Positions 20,615 through 30,403 of a stretch of DNA of 64,000 bases are shown here, in pieces. Both the position numbers and the translations under genes were made by a program. The notes beneath the pieces were generated by a model. It saw only the letters and a list, made by a program, of their open reading frames with translations. It did not search any database and was not told the origin of the DNA. The first letter of the stretch is position 1, and each line of letters starts with the position of its first letter. Source of the DNA: Acidobacteriota bacterium (GTDB taxonomy: Bacteria > Acidobacteriota > UBA890 > WLXD01); assembly GCA_029263295.1 (NCBI GenBank), contig JAJCXT010000092.1, positions 1 through 64,000 on the forward strand. Direction: 5' to 3'.

Positions 20615-21163
20615 ATGAAGAAACTGTGGGTGCTGGTGACGGTGTTGCTCTTGTTCGCCTACGCGGAGCCTGTGCTCGCCCAGGGCGGCAAGCTGCAGGC
20701 GCAGGGTGTCTACATCGGCGGTAGTGGTGGCGTCGGCCTGACGAAGCTCGACTTCGACGACATCAACCTGCTCGATGATTCTGCGGTTGTATGGAAGGCC
20801 GTAGTTGGTTTTCGCTGGCGCCATTTTTCGGTCGAGTTCGACTACCGCTCGATGAGCCAGGTAAAAGCCGTGTTCCCGGGCAGCGAACTGACCGCCGAGT
20901 CCAACGGATTCACGGGGTCTGTGCTCCTCATCCTGCCGCTCGGCCCGCTGGACCTCTTCGGTCGCGGCGGCGGGCATCGCGCGACGTCTACCGTCGGCTT
21001 TGGGGATGCCCTCACAGAGACGAAGGAATGGTCGCTCGTGTACGGCGGTGGTATCGGTATCAGGATCGGCAGTTTCGCTCTCCGGGCCGAGTACGAACGT
21101 CTCGACCTCGAGGCCATCGCGGAACTGAATCAGGTCACCGGCGGTTTCACGGTCGCCTTCTAG
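20615..21163 (+). CDS. Outer-membrane beta-barrel protein
   Basis: Signal peptide MKKLWVLVTVLLLFAYAEPVLA; barrel-like strands ending GGFTVAF. Confidence 0.7.
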   Translation: MKKLWVLVTVLLLFAYAEPVLAQGGKLQAQGVYIGGSGGVGLTKLDFDDINLLDDSAVVWKAVVGFRWRHFSVEFDYRSMSQVKAVFPGSELTAESNGFTGSVLLILPLGPLDLFGRGGGHRATSTVGFGDALTETKEWSLVYGGGIGIRIGSFALRAEYERLDLEAIAELNQVTGGFTVAF

Positions 21164-21232
21164 GCCCCTGGCACCGCCGATCCTGCGACTGGGTCCATCT
21201 GGACCCGGTCGCGGACCCATCGCCGAGCGCGC

Positions 21233-24070
21233 TTACTCGTAGCGCAGAACCTCCATCGGATCGATGCGCGTCGCTCGTCGGGCCGGAATCCACACGGCGA
21301 GCAATGCCACGCCGAGGAAAATCGCGGACACGATCGCGAACGACCCGGGGTCAGTGGGTTCGATCTCGTAGAGCATCGACTCCAGCGCGCGCATGAGGAA
21401 GAGGGACCCGCCGATACCGGCAATGAGGCCAATAATCGCCAGGCCCATGCCCTCGCGCAGGACGCCGGAGAGAATCTGCCCGACCGGAGCGCCGAGCGCA
21501 CGTCGGATCGCCGTATCCCGAACGCCCTGCTGCACCATGTAGGCGAGCATCCCGTAGATCCCGACCGCCGCCAGCGTTAGCGAAAGCAGCGCAAACGCCA
21601 CCACGAGGCTGGCGTAGAAACGCGGCTCGGCGACGGAATCTGCCACGCGGTCGCGCACCGTCGACGCGCTGATGACCAGTACCTGAGGATCGATCTCACG
21701 TAGTGCCGATCGTACCGCTGGCAACACGCTCAGCGGCGCGGGGTCGGTGCGGATGAGAACCTGAGCGGTGCGAAATAACATCGGCACCATCTGGGGCGGC
21801 GCCTGCCTGTAGGGTAGGAAGATATCGGCCTGGGGCGCCGGATCGACTCCCGCGGTCCGCGTATCGTCCACGACACCGACGATCTCGAGCCGCTGCCCAC
21901 CGATGAAGTCCAGTTCTTCGCCGACCGGGTTCGGGTCGCCGAACATCGCTTCAGCACCGGTTCGACTGAGCACGGCCACCGGACGACCTTCGGGCCGGTC
22001 ATCGCGATTGAGTACGCGGCCTTCGGCGGCTGTGACACCAATGGCATCGAAGTAACCGGTCTCCACCATGCGCACGCCGACTGGCACGGGACGGGCGTCG
22101 GGGTCAGGCGCTTCGTCGCGCGATTGGGCCGAGATGCCAATGCGAATGTTCGCTGGCGCATAGGGCGTCTGGTTGGCCACCGCAGCCGACATGACTCCTG
22201 GCAACGTCTCCAGACGCTCCACCAGAGCGTCGTAGTAGCTGAGGTGCGACTCGGCATCCGGGTAGGCTCCGGCGGGCAGACTGATGTTGAGGTGCAGGAG
22301 GTTCTCTGGATCGTATCCAACATCGATCGAGGTGAGCCGAATGAAGCTCGAGACCAGTAGGCCTGCGCCCACCAGTAGCACCACCGCGAGCGTGATCTCC
22401 ACGGTCACCAACAACCGCCGGAAGCCACTGCGCCCGAGGCCCGTTTCGCTCCCGAACTCTGCCTTGAGCGCCCGATTGAGATCTAGCTTGGCAGCAGCAC
22501 GAGCCGGCAACAGCCCGAAGACAACCGCCGTTGCCGCCATCACGAGCAGCGTGAAGCCAAGCACCCGTGGGTCGATGGAGACCTCGTCGAGGCGAGGAAT
22601 GAACTCTGGGCCGAGCGAACTGATGGCGCGGAGCCCGAATACGGCGACGGCCAAGCCTAGCAATCCTCCGACCGTGGTCAGCAGCAGGCTCTCCGCCAGG
22701 GTGTACCGCACCAGGCTCCCCAGCCCAGCGCCGATAGCCGCACGCACCGCGGTCTCTTTGCGCCGCTCTACCGAGCGCGCCAGGATCAGGTTGGCGATGT
22801 TGGCGCAGGCAATGAGGAGAACAAACCCCACCGCGCCCATCAGCATGAGCAACGGCCCACGCACCGATCCGACCATCTGCTCCTGCATGGGCATGACGTC
22901 AACGACGGACACCGGGGTATCGGCGGTCGCAGCGGGATTCTGCGCGTCGAGCCCGGCAAGGAACGTCTTGCCCTCGTCCTCCGCCATCGCCGGCGAAACG
23001 CCGGCGGCGAGACGTCCGATCACGCGGCCCCACATTTCCATGTGCGCCTCGGGACCTTCTGGGCCGCCGCCACCGCCCTCCGGCCCGCCGTCCCCGCCGG
23101 GCCCGCCAGATCCATCGGGACCGCTCTCGGTCCTCGTCGCTCGGCGCTGCCCCTGTGTCCCTGAGGGCGGCGGTGCATCCGCTCCGACTGAGATCAACAT
23201 GCTCTCGGGCGGCGTGGCGAGCATCGGCACCCAGTACTCGATCGACGCGTCAGGAAACGCGAACCCAGCAGGCATCACGCCGAGGATGTTGCGCAGACGG
23301 GAGTCGAGCCGCAGCGTCGTACCGACGATGTCTGGATCGCCGCCAAAGTACCGCTGCCACGCCCGATAGCTGAGGAGGATGCCGGCATCGTTACCGGGCA
23401 GCTCAGCGTTCGGCGCGAACGCACGGCCGTGGATCGGTTCGGTGCGGAGAATGCCGAACAGAGTCGGCGACACCGCGACACCGTTCACACGGGCCGGCTC
23501 GTCGAAGCTGGTGACGGTCGCGGACTCCATCGAGTACATGGCGAGCTGGTCGAACGATCTTCCGTTCTCACGCCACTCGAGAAACAGACCCTGCGACGTC
23601 CCGGCAGGCCCCTCGCCATCGAGATCGTCACTCGATTGCTGCAGCACCACAATGCTGTCGGGGTCGCCGTACGGCAGCGGCGACAGCAGCACGCCGTCCA
23701 CGACGCTGAAGATCACCGTGTTGGCCCCGATGGCCAGCGCCAACGTAATCAGCACGATCACCGTGAAGGACGGTGTACGGATGAGAGCTCGGCCAGCATG
23801 ACGCAGGTCGCGAACGAAGTGCATGAGTGTCTCCTGTCCCTTTCGTTTTTGCAGAGTCGGTATCCCGTAAACGGTGCCGGAAATACTGATGGCGTCGCGG
23901 CACGCCCACCAGGTAGCGCGCCAGCTGCCCATGGAGGCAAGACGCAGGCGGAAGAGCTCCGCGACGTCGCCCTCGACCAGATCGCGGTAGCGCGCATCGC
24001 AGAGCTGCCGCAGTAGCCACCGCGCTGGCGATGGTGCCGGCACCGCTGCGATCGCTCCGCCGTCAGCCAT
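21233..24070 (-). CDS. ADOP-type ABC transporter permease (MacB/FtsX-like, duplicated)
   Basis: N-terminal permease-prefix segment, LALAIGANTVIFSVVDGVLLSPLPY, two MacB/FtsX modules, terminal ARRATRIDPMEVLRYE. Confidence 0.93.
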   Translation of the reverse strand: MADGGAIAAVPAPSPARWLLRQLCDARYRDLVEGDVAELFRLRLASMGSWRATWWACRDAISISGTVYGIPTLQKRKGQETLMHFVRDLRHAGRALIRTPSFTVIVLITLALAIGANTVIFSVVDGVLLSPLPYGDPDSIVVLQQSSDDLDGEGPAGTSQGLFLEWRENGRSFDQLAMYSMESATVTSFDEPARVNGVAVSPTLFGILRTEPIHGRAFAPNAELPGNDAGILLSYRAWQRYFGGDPDIVGTTLRLDSRLRNILGVMPAGFAFPDASIEYWVPMLATPPESMLISVGADAPPPSGTQGQRRATRTESGPDGSGGPGGDGGPEGGGGGPEGPEAHMEMWGRVIGRLAAGVSPAMAEDEGKTFLAGLDAQNPAATADTPVSVVDVMPMQEQMVGSVRGPLLMLMGAVGFVLLIACANIANLILARSVERRKETAVRAAIGAGLGSLVRYTLAESLLLTTVGGLLGLAVAVFGLRAISSLGPEFIPRLDEVSIDPRVLGFTLLVMAATAVVFGLLPARAAAKLDLNRALKAEFGSETGLGRSGFRRLLVTVEITLAVVLLVGAGLLVSSFIRLTSIDVGYDPENLLHLNISLPAGAYPDAESHLSYYDALVERLETLPGVMSAAVANQTPYAPANIRIGISAQSRDEAPDPDARPVPVGVRMVETGYFDAIGVTAAEGRVLNRDDRPEGRPVAVLSRTGAEAMFGDPNPVGEELDFIGGQRLEIVGVVDDTRTAGVDPAPQADIFLPYRQAPPQMVPMLFRTAQVLIRTDPAPLSVLPAVRSALREIDPQVLVISASTVRDRVADSVAEPRFYASLVVAFALLSLTLAAVGIYGMLAYMVQQGVRDTAIRRALGAPVGQILSGVLREGMGLAIIGLIAGIGGSLFLMRALESMLYEIEPTDPGSFAIVSAIFLGVALLAVWIPARRATRIDPMEVLRYE

Positions 24071-24386
24071 CGTTGGCCTCGGTCAGCCGCCAGAGCGCTG
24101 CGCGGGCATCGCGGGCGCTCGCCAAGGTGTCGCTCCCCTGGTCGGTGAGCCGGAACAGACGCTTGCGGCGCCCGCCCTGCTTGGCTTCACCTCGGCCCAT
24201 CCGCGAGCGCACGAATTCCTTACGCTCGAGCCGCTCGAGTGCGGAATAGACCGCCCCGAGAGTGACTCGCCGGCTCGCGTTCGCCTCGATGGTCTGCTGG
24301 ACGGTAACCCCATAGGCATCGTCGCCCTGAGCCCGCACCGCGAGCATCACCAGTTCCTCGAGTTCGCCCAGATGATCCCCTTTCAT
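24063..24386 (-). CDS. PadR-family transcriptional regulator
   Basis: LGELEELVMLAVRAQGDDAYGVTVQQTIE..VTLGAVYSALERLERKEFVRSRMG; overlaps the permease start by 8 bp. Confidence 0.92.
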   Translation of the reverse strand: MKGDHLGELEELVMLAVRAQGDDAYGVTVQQTIEANASRRVTLGAVYSALERLERKEFVRSRMGRGEAKQGGRRKRLFRLTDQGSDTLASARDARAALWRLTEANDG

Positions 24387-24568
24387 GCCAGATCAGATGC
24401 CCCGTCGAGTCGAATAGTCGAGGGTTTGTTCTGCAAATGCGAAGTTCGCTCCAAGGAACTTTCTAGAGGCAGCGCCCGTAGGCCAAGTAGAGTGGCTCGC
24501 CCTTGAACGGTGAAGGGCCGCTAAATATGCTCCGGCCACCCTTGTTCATGTGATCTGTAGAGGTATCG

Positions 24569-25462
24569 ATGCTGAAGATCCGCGATCTGGTGAAGGTCTA
24601 CCCGGGCCCGGTGGCCGCGCTGCAGGGCATCAGCCTGGATACCGCGCCCGGTATGTTCGGACTGCTCGGACCCAACGGCGCCGGCAAGACGACGCTAATG
24701 CGCATCATCGCCGGACTGCTCGAGCCGACCTCGGGCGCGGTGAGTTTTGACGGTGCCGACGTCGTGGCGAACCCACGCGACGTGTGGGCGCAACTGGGAT
24801 ACCTGCCTCAGGACTTCGGCTTCCCACCCCATATGACGGGCGAGGCGGTCCTGCGCTACCTGCTCAAGCTCAAAGGAGTCGAGGCGGCCGCCGGAACCAA
24901 GCAGCTGGTGGCGCAGTTGCTGGAACGCGTCAACCTGGCCCACGCCGCGAAACGCAAGGTCAAGGGGTACTCGGGCGGCATGCGACAGCGCCTCGGCATC
25001 GCCCAGGCGCTGGCCGGCGACCCGAAACTGATTATCGTCGACGAACCGACCGCCGGGCTGGACCCGGAGGAGCGGCTGCGCTTCTACCGACTGCTCGCCG
25101 AGCTAGCGGAGAACCGCACGGTCCTGCTCTCGACCCATATCGTCGAGGACGTGTCTGTGCTGTGCCCGCGATTCGCGGTAATCGCTGGCGGCCGGTTGGT
25201 GGCCCAGACGACGCCCGCAGAAGCCCGCGCCGCAGTGGCCGGCACGATCTACGAGGGCGGTGTTGATGCCGGTGATCTTGCCGAGTTCGAGGCCCGCTGG
25301 CGGGTCACGCAGGCCATTCTCGTCGAGGGTCGCAACCGCGTCCGCGTACACGTTCCCGATGGCGGCCCGCCTGATGGATTCGCGCCGATCGATGCCACGC
25401 TCGAAGACGCGTACCTGGTGCTCATGCGCGAGGCTGCTCGCCAACGCGAGGGCGCGGCTTGA
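24569..25462 (+). CDS. ABC transporter ATP-binding protein
   Basis: Walker A LGPNGAGKTTLM, signature YSGGMRQRLGIAQAL, Walker B LIIVDEPTAGLDP. Confidence 0.97.
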   Translation: MLKIRDLVKVYPGPVAALQGISLDTAPGMFGLLGPNGAGKTTLMRIIAGLLEPTSGAVSFDGADVVANPRDVWAQLGYLPQDFGFPPHMTGEAVLRYLLKLKGVEAAAGTKQLVAQLLERVNLAHAAKRKVKGYSGGMRQRLGIAQALAGDPKLIIVDEPTAGLDPEERLRFYRLLAELAENRTVLLSTHIVEDVSVLCPRFAVIAGGRLVAQTTPAEARAAVAGTIYEGGVDAGDLAEFEARWRVTQAILVEGRNRVRVHVPDGGPPDGFAPIDATLEDAYLVLMREAARQREGAA

Positions 25463-28400
25463 ACATCGGGCGCGTCGTAGAGGTCGGGCGCCACGAACTC
25501 GCGTTCACGGTCCGCCGGCCGATGCTGTGGGTGTTGATCGCCATCCTCGGCCTGCTGGTCTGGGGCCTGTCGGCAGGTGGGGTGACGATCTCCAGCGGCG
25601 ACTCGCAGGTGGGTGGCACCGAGGCCCATATCACCTCCCAGTTCTCGCAGGCACTCACCCTCTCGATCACCATCCTCACCCTCTACGGCTTCTTCCTGGC
25701 AGTCGCCGCCGGCATGGCGATCATTCGCGATGACGAACACAAACTCGGTGAGATCCTGCACGCCACCCTGCTCACTCCGGCCGAGTACGTCTGGGGCAAG
25801 TTCCTGGCGGTCATGGTCGCATTCGCGGGTGTTGTAGCAGCGCACCTGAGCCTGGCCGCGTTCTTCAATCATGCCCTCGCGGACGCCGCTTCGGCCGAGT
25901 ACATCGGCCCCTTCTCGCTGGCGAACTACATCGTCCCGGCGCTCGCCTTCGGCCTGCCGGTGATCGTGTTTCTGGGCGGAGTGGCGTTCGCTACTGGCGA
26001 GATCACGCGACGGCCGATCCTGGTTTTCCTGTTCCCGGTCGTGGTCATGTTCGGCACGCTGTCGTTTCTGATCTCATGGTCGCCCGACTGGCTCGATCCG
26101 GCGATCAATCGGTTGCTGATGATGGTGGACCCGAGCGGCTACCGCTGGCTGAATGAAACCTGGCTGAAGGTCGACCGCGGAGTCGAGTTCTACAACAGCG
26201 GCGCGATCGGGTTCGACGCGGGATTCATCCTCAGTCGAATCGGTTTCATCCTGGCCGGATTGGCGGCGGTGGTGGCCAGCCAACGGCACTTCGCACGAAG
26301 CCTGTCTGGCACTCCCGAGCCAGGTCGGCTGAGCCGCTTCGGACAGGCGATCGCGGGCCGTGTCTGGCGCCGATCCCGTGACGCGGGCGCCGTGATCACC
26401 GTCGCCCCGACGCGCAGGCCGCTCGCCGACCTCAGCATGACGACAGTCCCTGTCGGGTTCTTCCGGACCATCAGCACAATCGCCGCCTCCGAAGTGCGCG
26501 AACTGCTCACGCGGCCCGGGCTTTACCTGTTCGTGCCGCTCATCATGATCCAGGCGACCGGCAATATCGTGACCTCGGTGGCGGCCTTCGACGCCCCGGC
26601 ACTGCTGACTCCGGGCGCCATGGCGGGTCAGATGCTCAATACACTAAACCTGCTCGTCTGCTTCCTGCTGCTGTTCTACATGGTGGAGTCGCTGCAGCGC
26701 GAGTTCTCCACCGGGTTCGCGCCCATCTTCTACTCGACCCCGGCGCGGACCAGGGCCATCCTGATGGGTAAGGCGCTGGGCACTAGCCTCGTCGGCGTCG
26801 TAATCGTGGGCGCCATGATGGTTCTCTGCCTTGTGATCCTGCTGTTTCAGCAACTGGCGCACGGCAGTCCGGTGGCGCTGAGCGCATGGCCGTTTATCGT
26901 GACCTGGGGCGCCGTACTCGTGCCGACGTTCATCGTCTGGTGTTCGTTCGTCCTGGCGGTATTCGGACTCACGCGCAACCGCTACACCACCTACGCCGTC
27001 GGTATCGTGGCGATCATCTACACGATCTACCGGCAGGTCTTCAGCGATGGTCTGACCTGGCTGACCAACTGGCTCGGTTGGAGCGCGGTCGTCTGGAGTG
27101 ACATGGGCCTCTTCCCGCTCAACGGCGGCCCGCTCCTGTGGAACCGACTGTTCGTCCTGTCGCTCGCCGTGTTGTTGGTGACGCTCGCCGTGAACTGGTA
27201 CGGACGTCGCGACCACGACCCGCAGCGGATCTTCCAGCGTCTCCAGCCGAAGGCGTTGCTGTGGTCGGTCGGGCGCCTGTTGCCGGCGCTGATCGTCCCG
27301 CTAGGACTCGGGATCTCGCTGTGGCTGAACGTCGAGAGTGGGTACCAGAGCGAGGGTCAGGAGCGCCTTCAGAAAGACTACTGGCGCCGCAACTTCGCCA
27401 CCTGGCGCGACTCGAAGCAGCCCGGCCCGGAGCACGTGGAACTCGATGTCGAGTTGGACCCGGCCCGGCGCTGGATGCGCGTCGAGGGTACGTATCGACT
27501 GCAGAATCAGCACGATGTCCGCCTCGATTCGTGGGCCATGACGCCGGGATTCACGGAGGAACTTACGTGGACTCTCGCCGGCGAAGAGTTCGAGGCCGAC
27601 GATCGCGCCGGGCTGCACGTGTTCGATCACCCCCTCGATCCCGGGGAGACCGTCGAACTCGACTTCGCCTACGAGCGGTTCTTCCCGAAGGGGTACAACC
27701 GCACCGGTGGGGGCGCCGGCGAGTTCGTCCTCGATGCCGCCGTCGTGCTCACGTCGTTCGGGCCCCAGTGGGTGCCGATGATCGGCTATCTCGAGCAGGT
27801 CGGGATCGACGAGGACAACAGCTTCGAGCCGCGCGAGTACCCGGACGACTTCCATGAGGGCATCACCCCCAACGGCTTCGGCTTGCAGGGGCGACCGTAC
27901 ACGACGCGCATCCGCGTCACCGGACCCGAGGAGTTCCAGTTCAACTCCGTCGGCGTCCTGACCGAGTCGAGTGTGAGCGACGGCCGCCGGACCGTGGTCT
28001 GGGAAAGCGACCACCCGGTGACGTTCTTCAACCTCGTCGGCGGGCGCTGGGACGTGCGCGAGGGCGATGGGACGGCCGTCTACTACCATCCTGAACATAC
28101 CTACAACATCGACGAGATCAGCGGGGCGCTCGATGCCGCCCGCAAGTACTATTCGGAGTGGTTCTACCCGTATCCGTGGCAGCTGCTGAAGTTAAGTGAA
28201 TTCCCCGCGCTGGCCGGCTACGCGCAGGGGTTCCCCACGAACATCACCTTCTCGGAGGGAATCGGCTTCCTGACCAAGAGCGACCCGCGCTCGCAGGCCG
28301 CGTTCATGGTCACCGCTCACGAGGCCGCGCATCAATGGTGGGGCAACATCCTCACTCCTGGGCGCGGACCGGGCGGCAACCTGCTTTCGGAAGGTATGTC

Positions 28401-29106
28401 GCACTACTCCACGCTACTGCTCACGGAGCAGGAGCTTGGCGAGGGCCACCGGATCGAAACGTCGAAACGATTCGAGGGCCGCTACGCCAATGGACGCCGG
28501 GTCGACTCGGAACGACCGATGGTCAAGATCGACGGGTCCCGTCCCGGCGACAACGTCGTCACCTACGAGAAGATGGGCTGGGTAGCCTGGATGATGATGG
28601 AGCTGATTGGTCGTGATCAGATGCTCACGGGCCTGCAGGAGTTCATCGCCACCTACGCGCCGAGCCCCGACTATCCGGTCCTGCAGGACCTCGTCGCAAC
28701 GATGCGACCGCACGCACCGGACGCCGCTGCCTTCGACGCCTTCGTTGACCAGTGGTTCTTGGACGTGGTGATGCCGGAATACCGGTTGGCTGACGCCGCC
28801 GTCGAAGCTCAGGGCGACGGCTGGCTGGTCACCGCCACGATCGAGAACATCGGCACGGGCAGCATGCCCATCGAGCTTGCCGCTGTCCGTGGCGTACGCT
28901 TCCCGGAACTGGTCGAAGAAGCGGATGCTGACGCGGACCCTGCGCCCTACCTGGAAGCCCGCTCGTCAGTTACGTTGGCCGGCGGCGAATCGATGACCAT
29001 CGAGTTTCTCACGGACTTCGAGCCCGAGACCCTGATAGTCGACCCGGACGCCATCGTGCTGCAGCTGCGCCGCGAGGAGGCCGAAGCGGATCTCACGACC
29101 AACTGA
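25459..29106 (+). CDS. ABC-2 type permease fused to M1-family aminopeptidase domain
   Basis: Multiple TM helices (aa 1-600), then HEAAHQWWGNILTPGRGPGGNLLSEGMSHY zinc-peptidase motif; TTG start overlapping the ATPase stop by 4 bp. Confidence 0.93.
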   Translation: MNIGRVVEVGRHELAFTVRRPMLWVLIAILGLLVWGLSAGGVTISSGDSQVGGTEAHITSQFSQALTLSITILTLYGFFLAVAAGMAIIRDDEHKLGEILHATLLTPAEYVWGKFLAVMVAFAGVVAAHLSLAAFFNHALADAASAEYIGPFSLANYIVPALAFGLPVIVFLGGVAFATGEITRRPILVFLFPVVVMFGTLSFLISWSPDWLDPAINRLLMMVDPSGYRWLNETWLKVDRGVEFYNSGAIGFDAGFILSRIGFILAGLAAVVASQRHFARSLSGTPEPGRLSRFGQAIAGRVWRRSRDAGAVITVAPTRRPLADLSMTTVPVGFFRTISTIAASEVRELLTRPGLYLFVPLIMIQATGNIVTSVAAFDAPALLTPGAMAGQMLNTLNLLVCFLLLFYMVESLQREFSTGFAPIFYSTPARTRAILMGKALGTSLVGVVIVGAMMVLCLVILLFQQLAHGSPVALSAWPFIVTWGAVLVPTFIVWCSFVLAVFGLTRNRYTTYAVGIVAIIYTIYRQVFSDGLTWLTNWLGWSAVVWSDMGLFPLNGGPLLWNRLFVLSLAVLLVTLAVNWYGRRDHDPQRIFQRLQPKALLWSVGRLLPALIVPLGLGISLWLNVESGYQSEGQERLQKDYWRRNFATWRDSKQPGPEHVELDVELDPARRWMRVEGTYRLQNQHDVRLDSWAMTPGFTEELTWTLAGEEFEADDRAGLHVFDHPLDPGETVELDFAYERFFPKGYNRTGGGAGEFVLDAAVVLTSFGPQWVPMIGYLEQVGIDEDNSFEPREYPDDFHEGITPNGFGLQGRPYTTRIRVTGPEEFQFNSVGVLTESSVSDGRRTVVWESDHPVTFFNLVGGRWDVREGDGTAVYYHPEHTYNIDEISGALDAARKYYSEWFYPYPWQLLKLSEFPALAGYAQGFPTNITFSEGIGFLTKSDPRSQAAFMVTAHEAAHQWWGNILTPGRGPGGNLLSEGMSHYSTLLLTEQELGEGHRIETSKRFEGRYANGRRVDSERPMVKIDGSRPGDNVVTYEKMGWVAWMMMELIGRDQMLTGLQEFIATYAPSPDYPVLQDLVATMRPHAPDAAAFDAFVDQWFLDVVMPEYRLADAAVEAQGDGWLVTATIENIGTGSMPIELAAVRGVRFPELVEEADADADPAPYLEARSSVTLAGGESMTIEFLTDFEPETLIVDPDAIVLQLRREEAEADLTTN

Positions 29107-29131
29107 GCGTTACGCGGACGGACGGTATGGG

Positions 29132-29887
29132 CTAGCGCTCGGCGACCACGCGAGCCGACTCGACGTAGTCGAGCAGCGGGAAGTCACGCGCGAGATATGC
29201 CTCGCCCTCCGCTCCTATGCGGCCCTGGCTCGGACCCTGGCCGCCGGACTCAGCGCCCTCACCGTAGTCCGAGTACAGGCTGTCGATCACGCTCATGCCC
29301 TCGATCACCTCGCCGAAGGGCGAAAACCCCATGTTGTCTAGATTCAGGTTATCGCCGAGGTTGATGAACAGCTGCGTGGTCCGCGAGTTCGGCCCGCCAG
29401 TCGCGAACGTGAGCCGACCACGCGTATTCATCTCACCCATCGGGTCATCCGGAATCAAGGCCCGGTCCCAGGCTTCGTTGACGGCCGGGTCGCCGTTCAT
29501 GCCGAACTGAGCCACGAACCCGTCCAGGACGCGGAAGAAACGGTTGTTGTTGTAGTAGCCGACCTGCACGAGGTTGTAGAAACGATCGGCGCCAAGCGGC
29601 GCCCACGCCCGATGCACCTCCACGATGAACTCACCCTTGGTGGTAGCGAAGGCGACGCGGTACTGGCCCGGTGCCTGGCGGTTGGCGTCCGGATGGTCCG
29701 GGTCGAGCAGCGGCATGGTTCCGACGGTGCTGACCGGCTCCAGGTTCTCCTCTGGCGCGGGTGGTGCAGCCGCGCCGGCCGCATCGCCCGCGGGGGCCGG
29801 CTCGGCAGGCTCCTCGGCGCCGCCACAGGCCACGAGACCTATCGACAAGAAGAACACCGCGGTCCAGATCGAGCTTCGCTTCATCAA
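29132..29887 (-). CDS. Cyclophilin-type peptidyl-prolyl isomerase, lipoprotein
   Basis: Lipobox VACGG; FYNLVQVGYYNNNRFFRVLDGFVAQFGMNGDP..FINLGDNLNLDNMGFSPFGEVIEGM. Confidence 0.93.
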   Translation of the reverse strand: MMKRSSIWTAVFFLSIGLVACGGAEEPAEPAPAGDAAGAAAPPAPEENLEPVSTVGTMPLLDPDHPDANRQAPGQYRVAFATTKGEFIVEVHRAWAPLGADRFYNLVQVGYYNNNRFFRVLDGFVAQFGMNGDPAVNEAWDRALIPDDPMGEMNTRGRLTFATGGPNSRTTQLFINLGDNLNLDNMGFSPFGEVIEGMSVIDSLYSDYGEGAESGGQGPSQGRIGAEGEAYLARDFPLLDYVESARVVAER

Positions 29888-30002
29888 GATCGTCTCTCCT
29901 TCAACATCGGGTCACGGGCGGCGGGACGCCGCGGCGAAAGTCTACCGTGGGCACGGCCACCACACGTCCACGCGGTCTCACACATACCTGGTCGTTGCAT
30001 AC

Positions 30003-30036
30003 ATCTTCTGAAGTGGATATAGTCAACTTTGAAGAT
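30003..30036. promoter_or_regulatory. Near-palindromic putative PadR operator
   Basis: ATCTTCTGAAGT..ACTTTGAAGAT around GGATATAG, 26 bp upstream of the PadR start; AT-rich compared with surroundings. Confidence 0.4.
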
Positions 30037-30061
30037 TTCCACCGCTTTCAGCGAGACTCTC

Positions 30062-30403
30062 ATGACTTCGAACAAGCCTGCGGACCTGCTGCCGCTTCGA
30101 CCTGTCGTCTTCGGCATCCTTAGCGTTCTGCGCCAGGCACCACTGCACGGCTACGGCATCATGCAGCAGGCCAATGACCACGTCGGCCACCGGGCGCTGC
30201 TCGGGCCAGGCACGCTGTACCGAACGCTGAAGGAGTTGCGCGCCGGCGGCATGATCGAGCATGCCGCAGCGCCGGGGGGCACGGACGCACGCCGCCAGTA
30301 CTACCAGTTGACGCGGTTTGGCGGCGACGTTGCCGTCGCGGAAGCCCAACGCCTGGGTCGCCTCATCGATACCGCCACTCTGGCGAGCCAGCAGGCCGGA
30401 TGA
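30062..30403 (+). CDS. PadR-family transcriptional regulator
   Basis: LRPVVFGILSVLRQAPLHGYGIMQQAND..LLGPGTLYRTLKELRAGGMIEHA. Confidence 0.92.
   Translation: MTSNKPADLLPLRPVVFGILSVLRQAPLHGYGIMQQANDHVGHRALLGPGTLYRTLKELRAGGMIEHAAAPGGTDARRQYYQLTRFGGDVAVAEAQRLGRLIDTATLASQQAG

Noticed and set aside
23050-23130. Gly/Pro/Glu-rich repeat in the ADOP permease
   Set aside because: In-frame low-complexity insert in a periplasmic loop; not a separate element.
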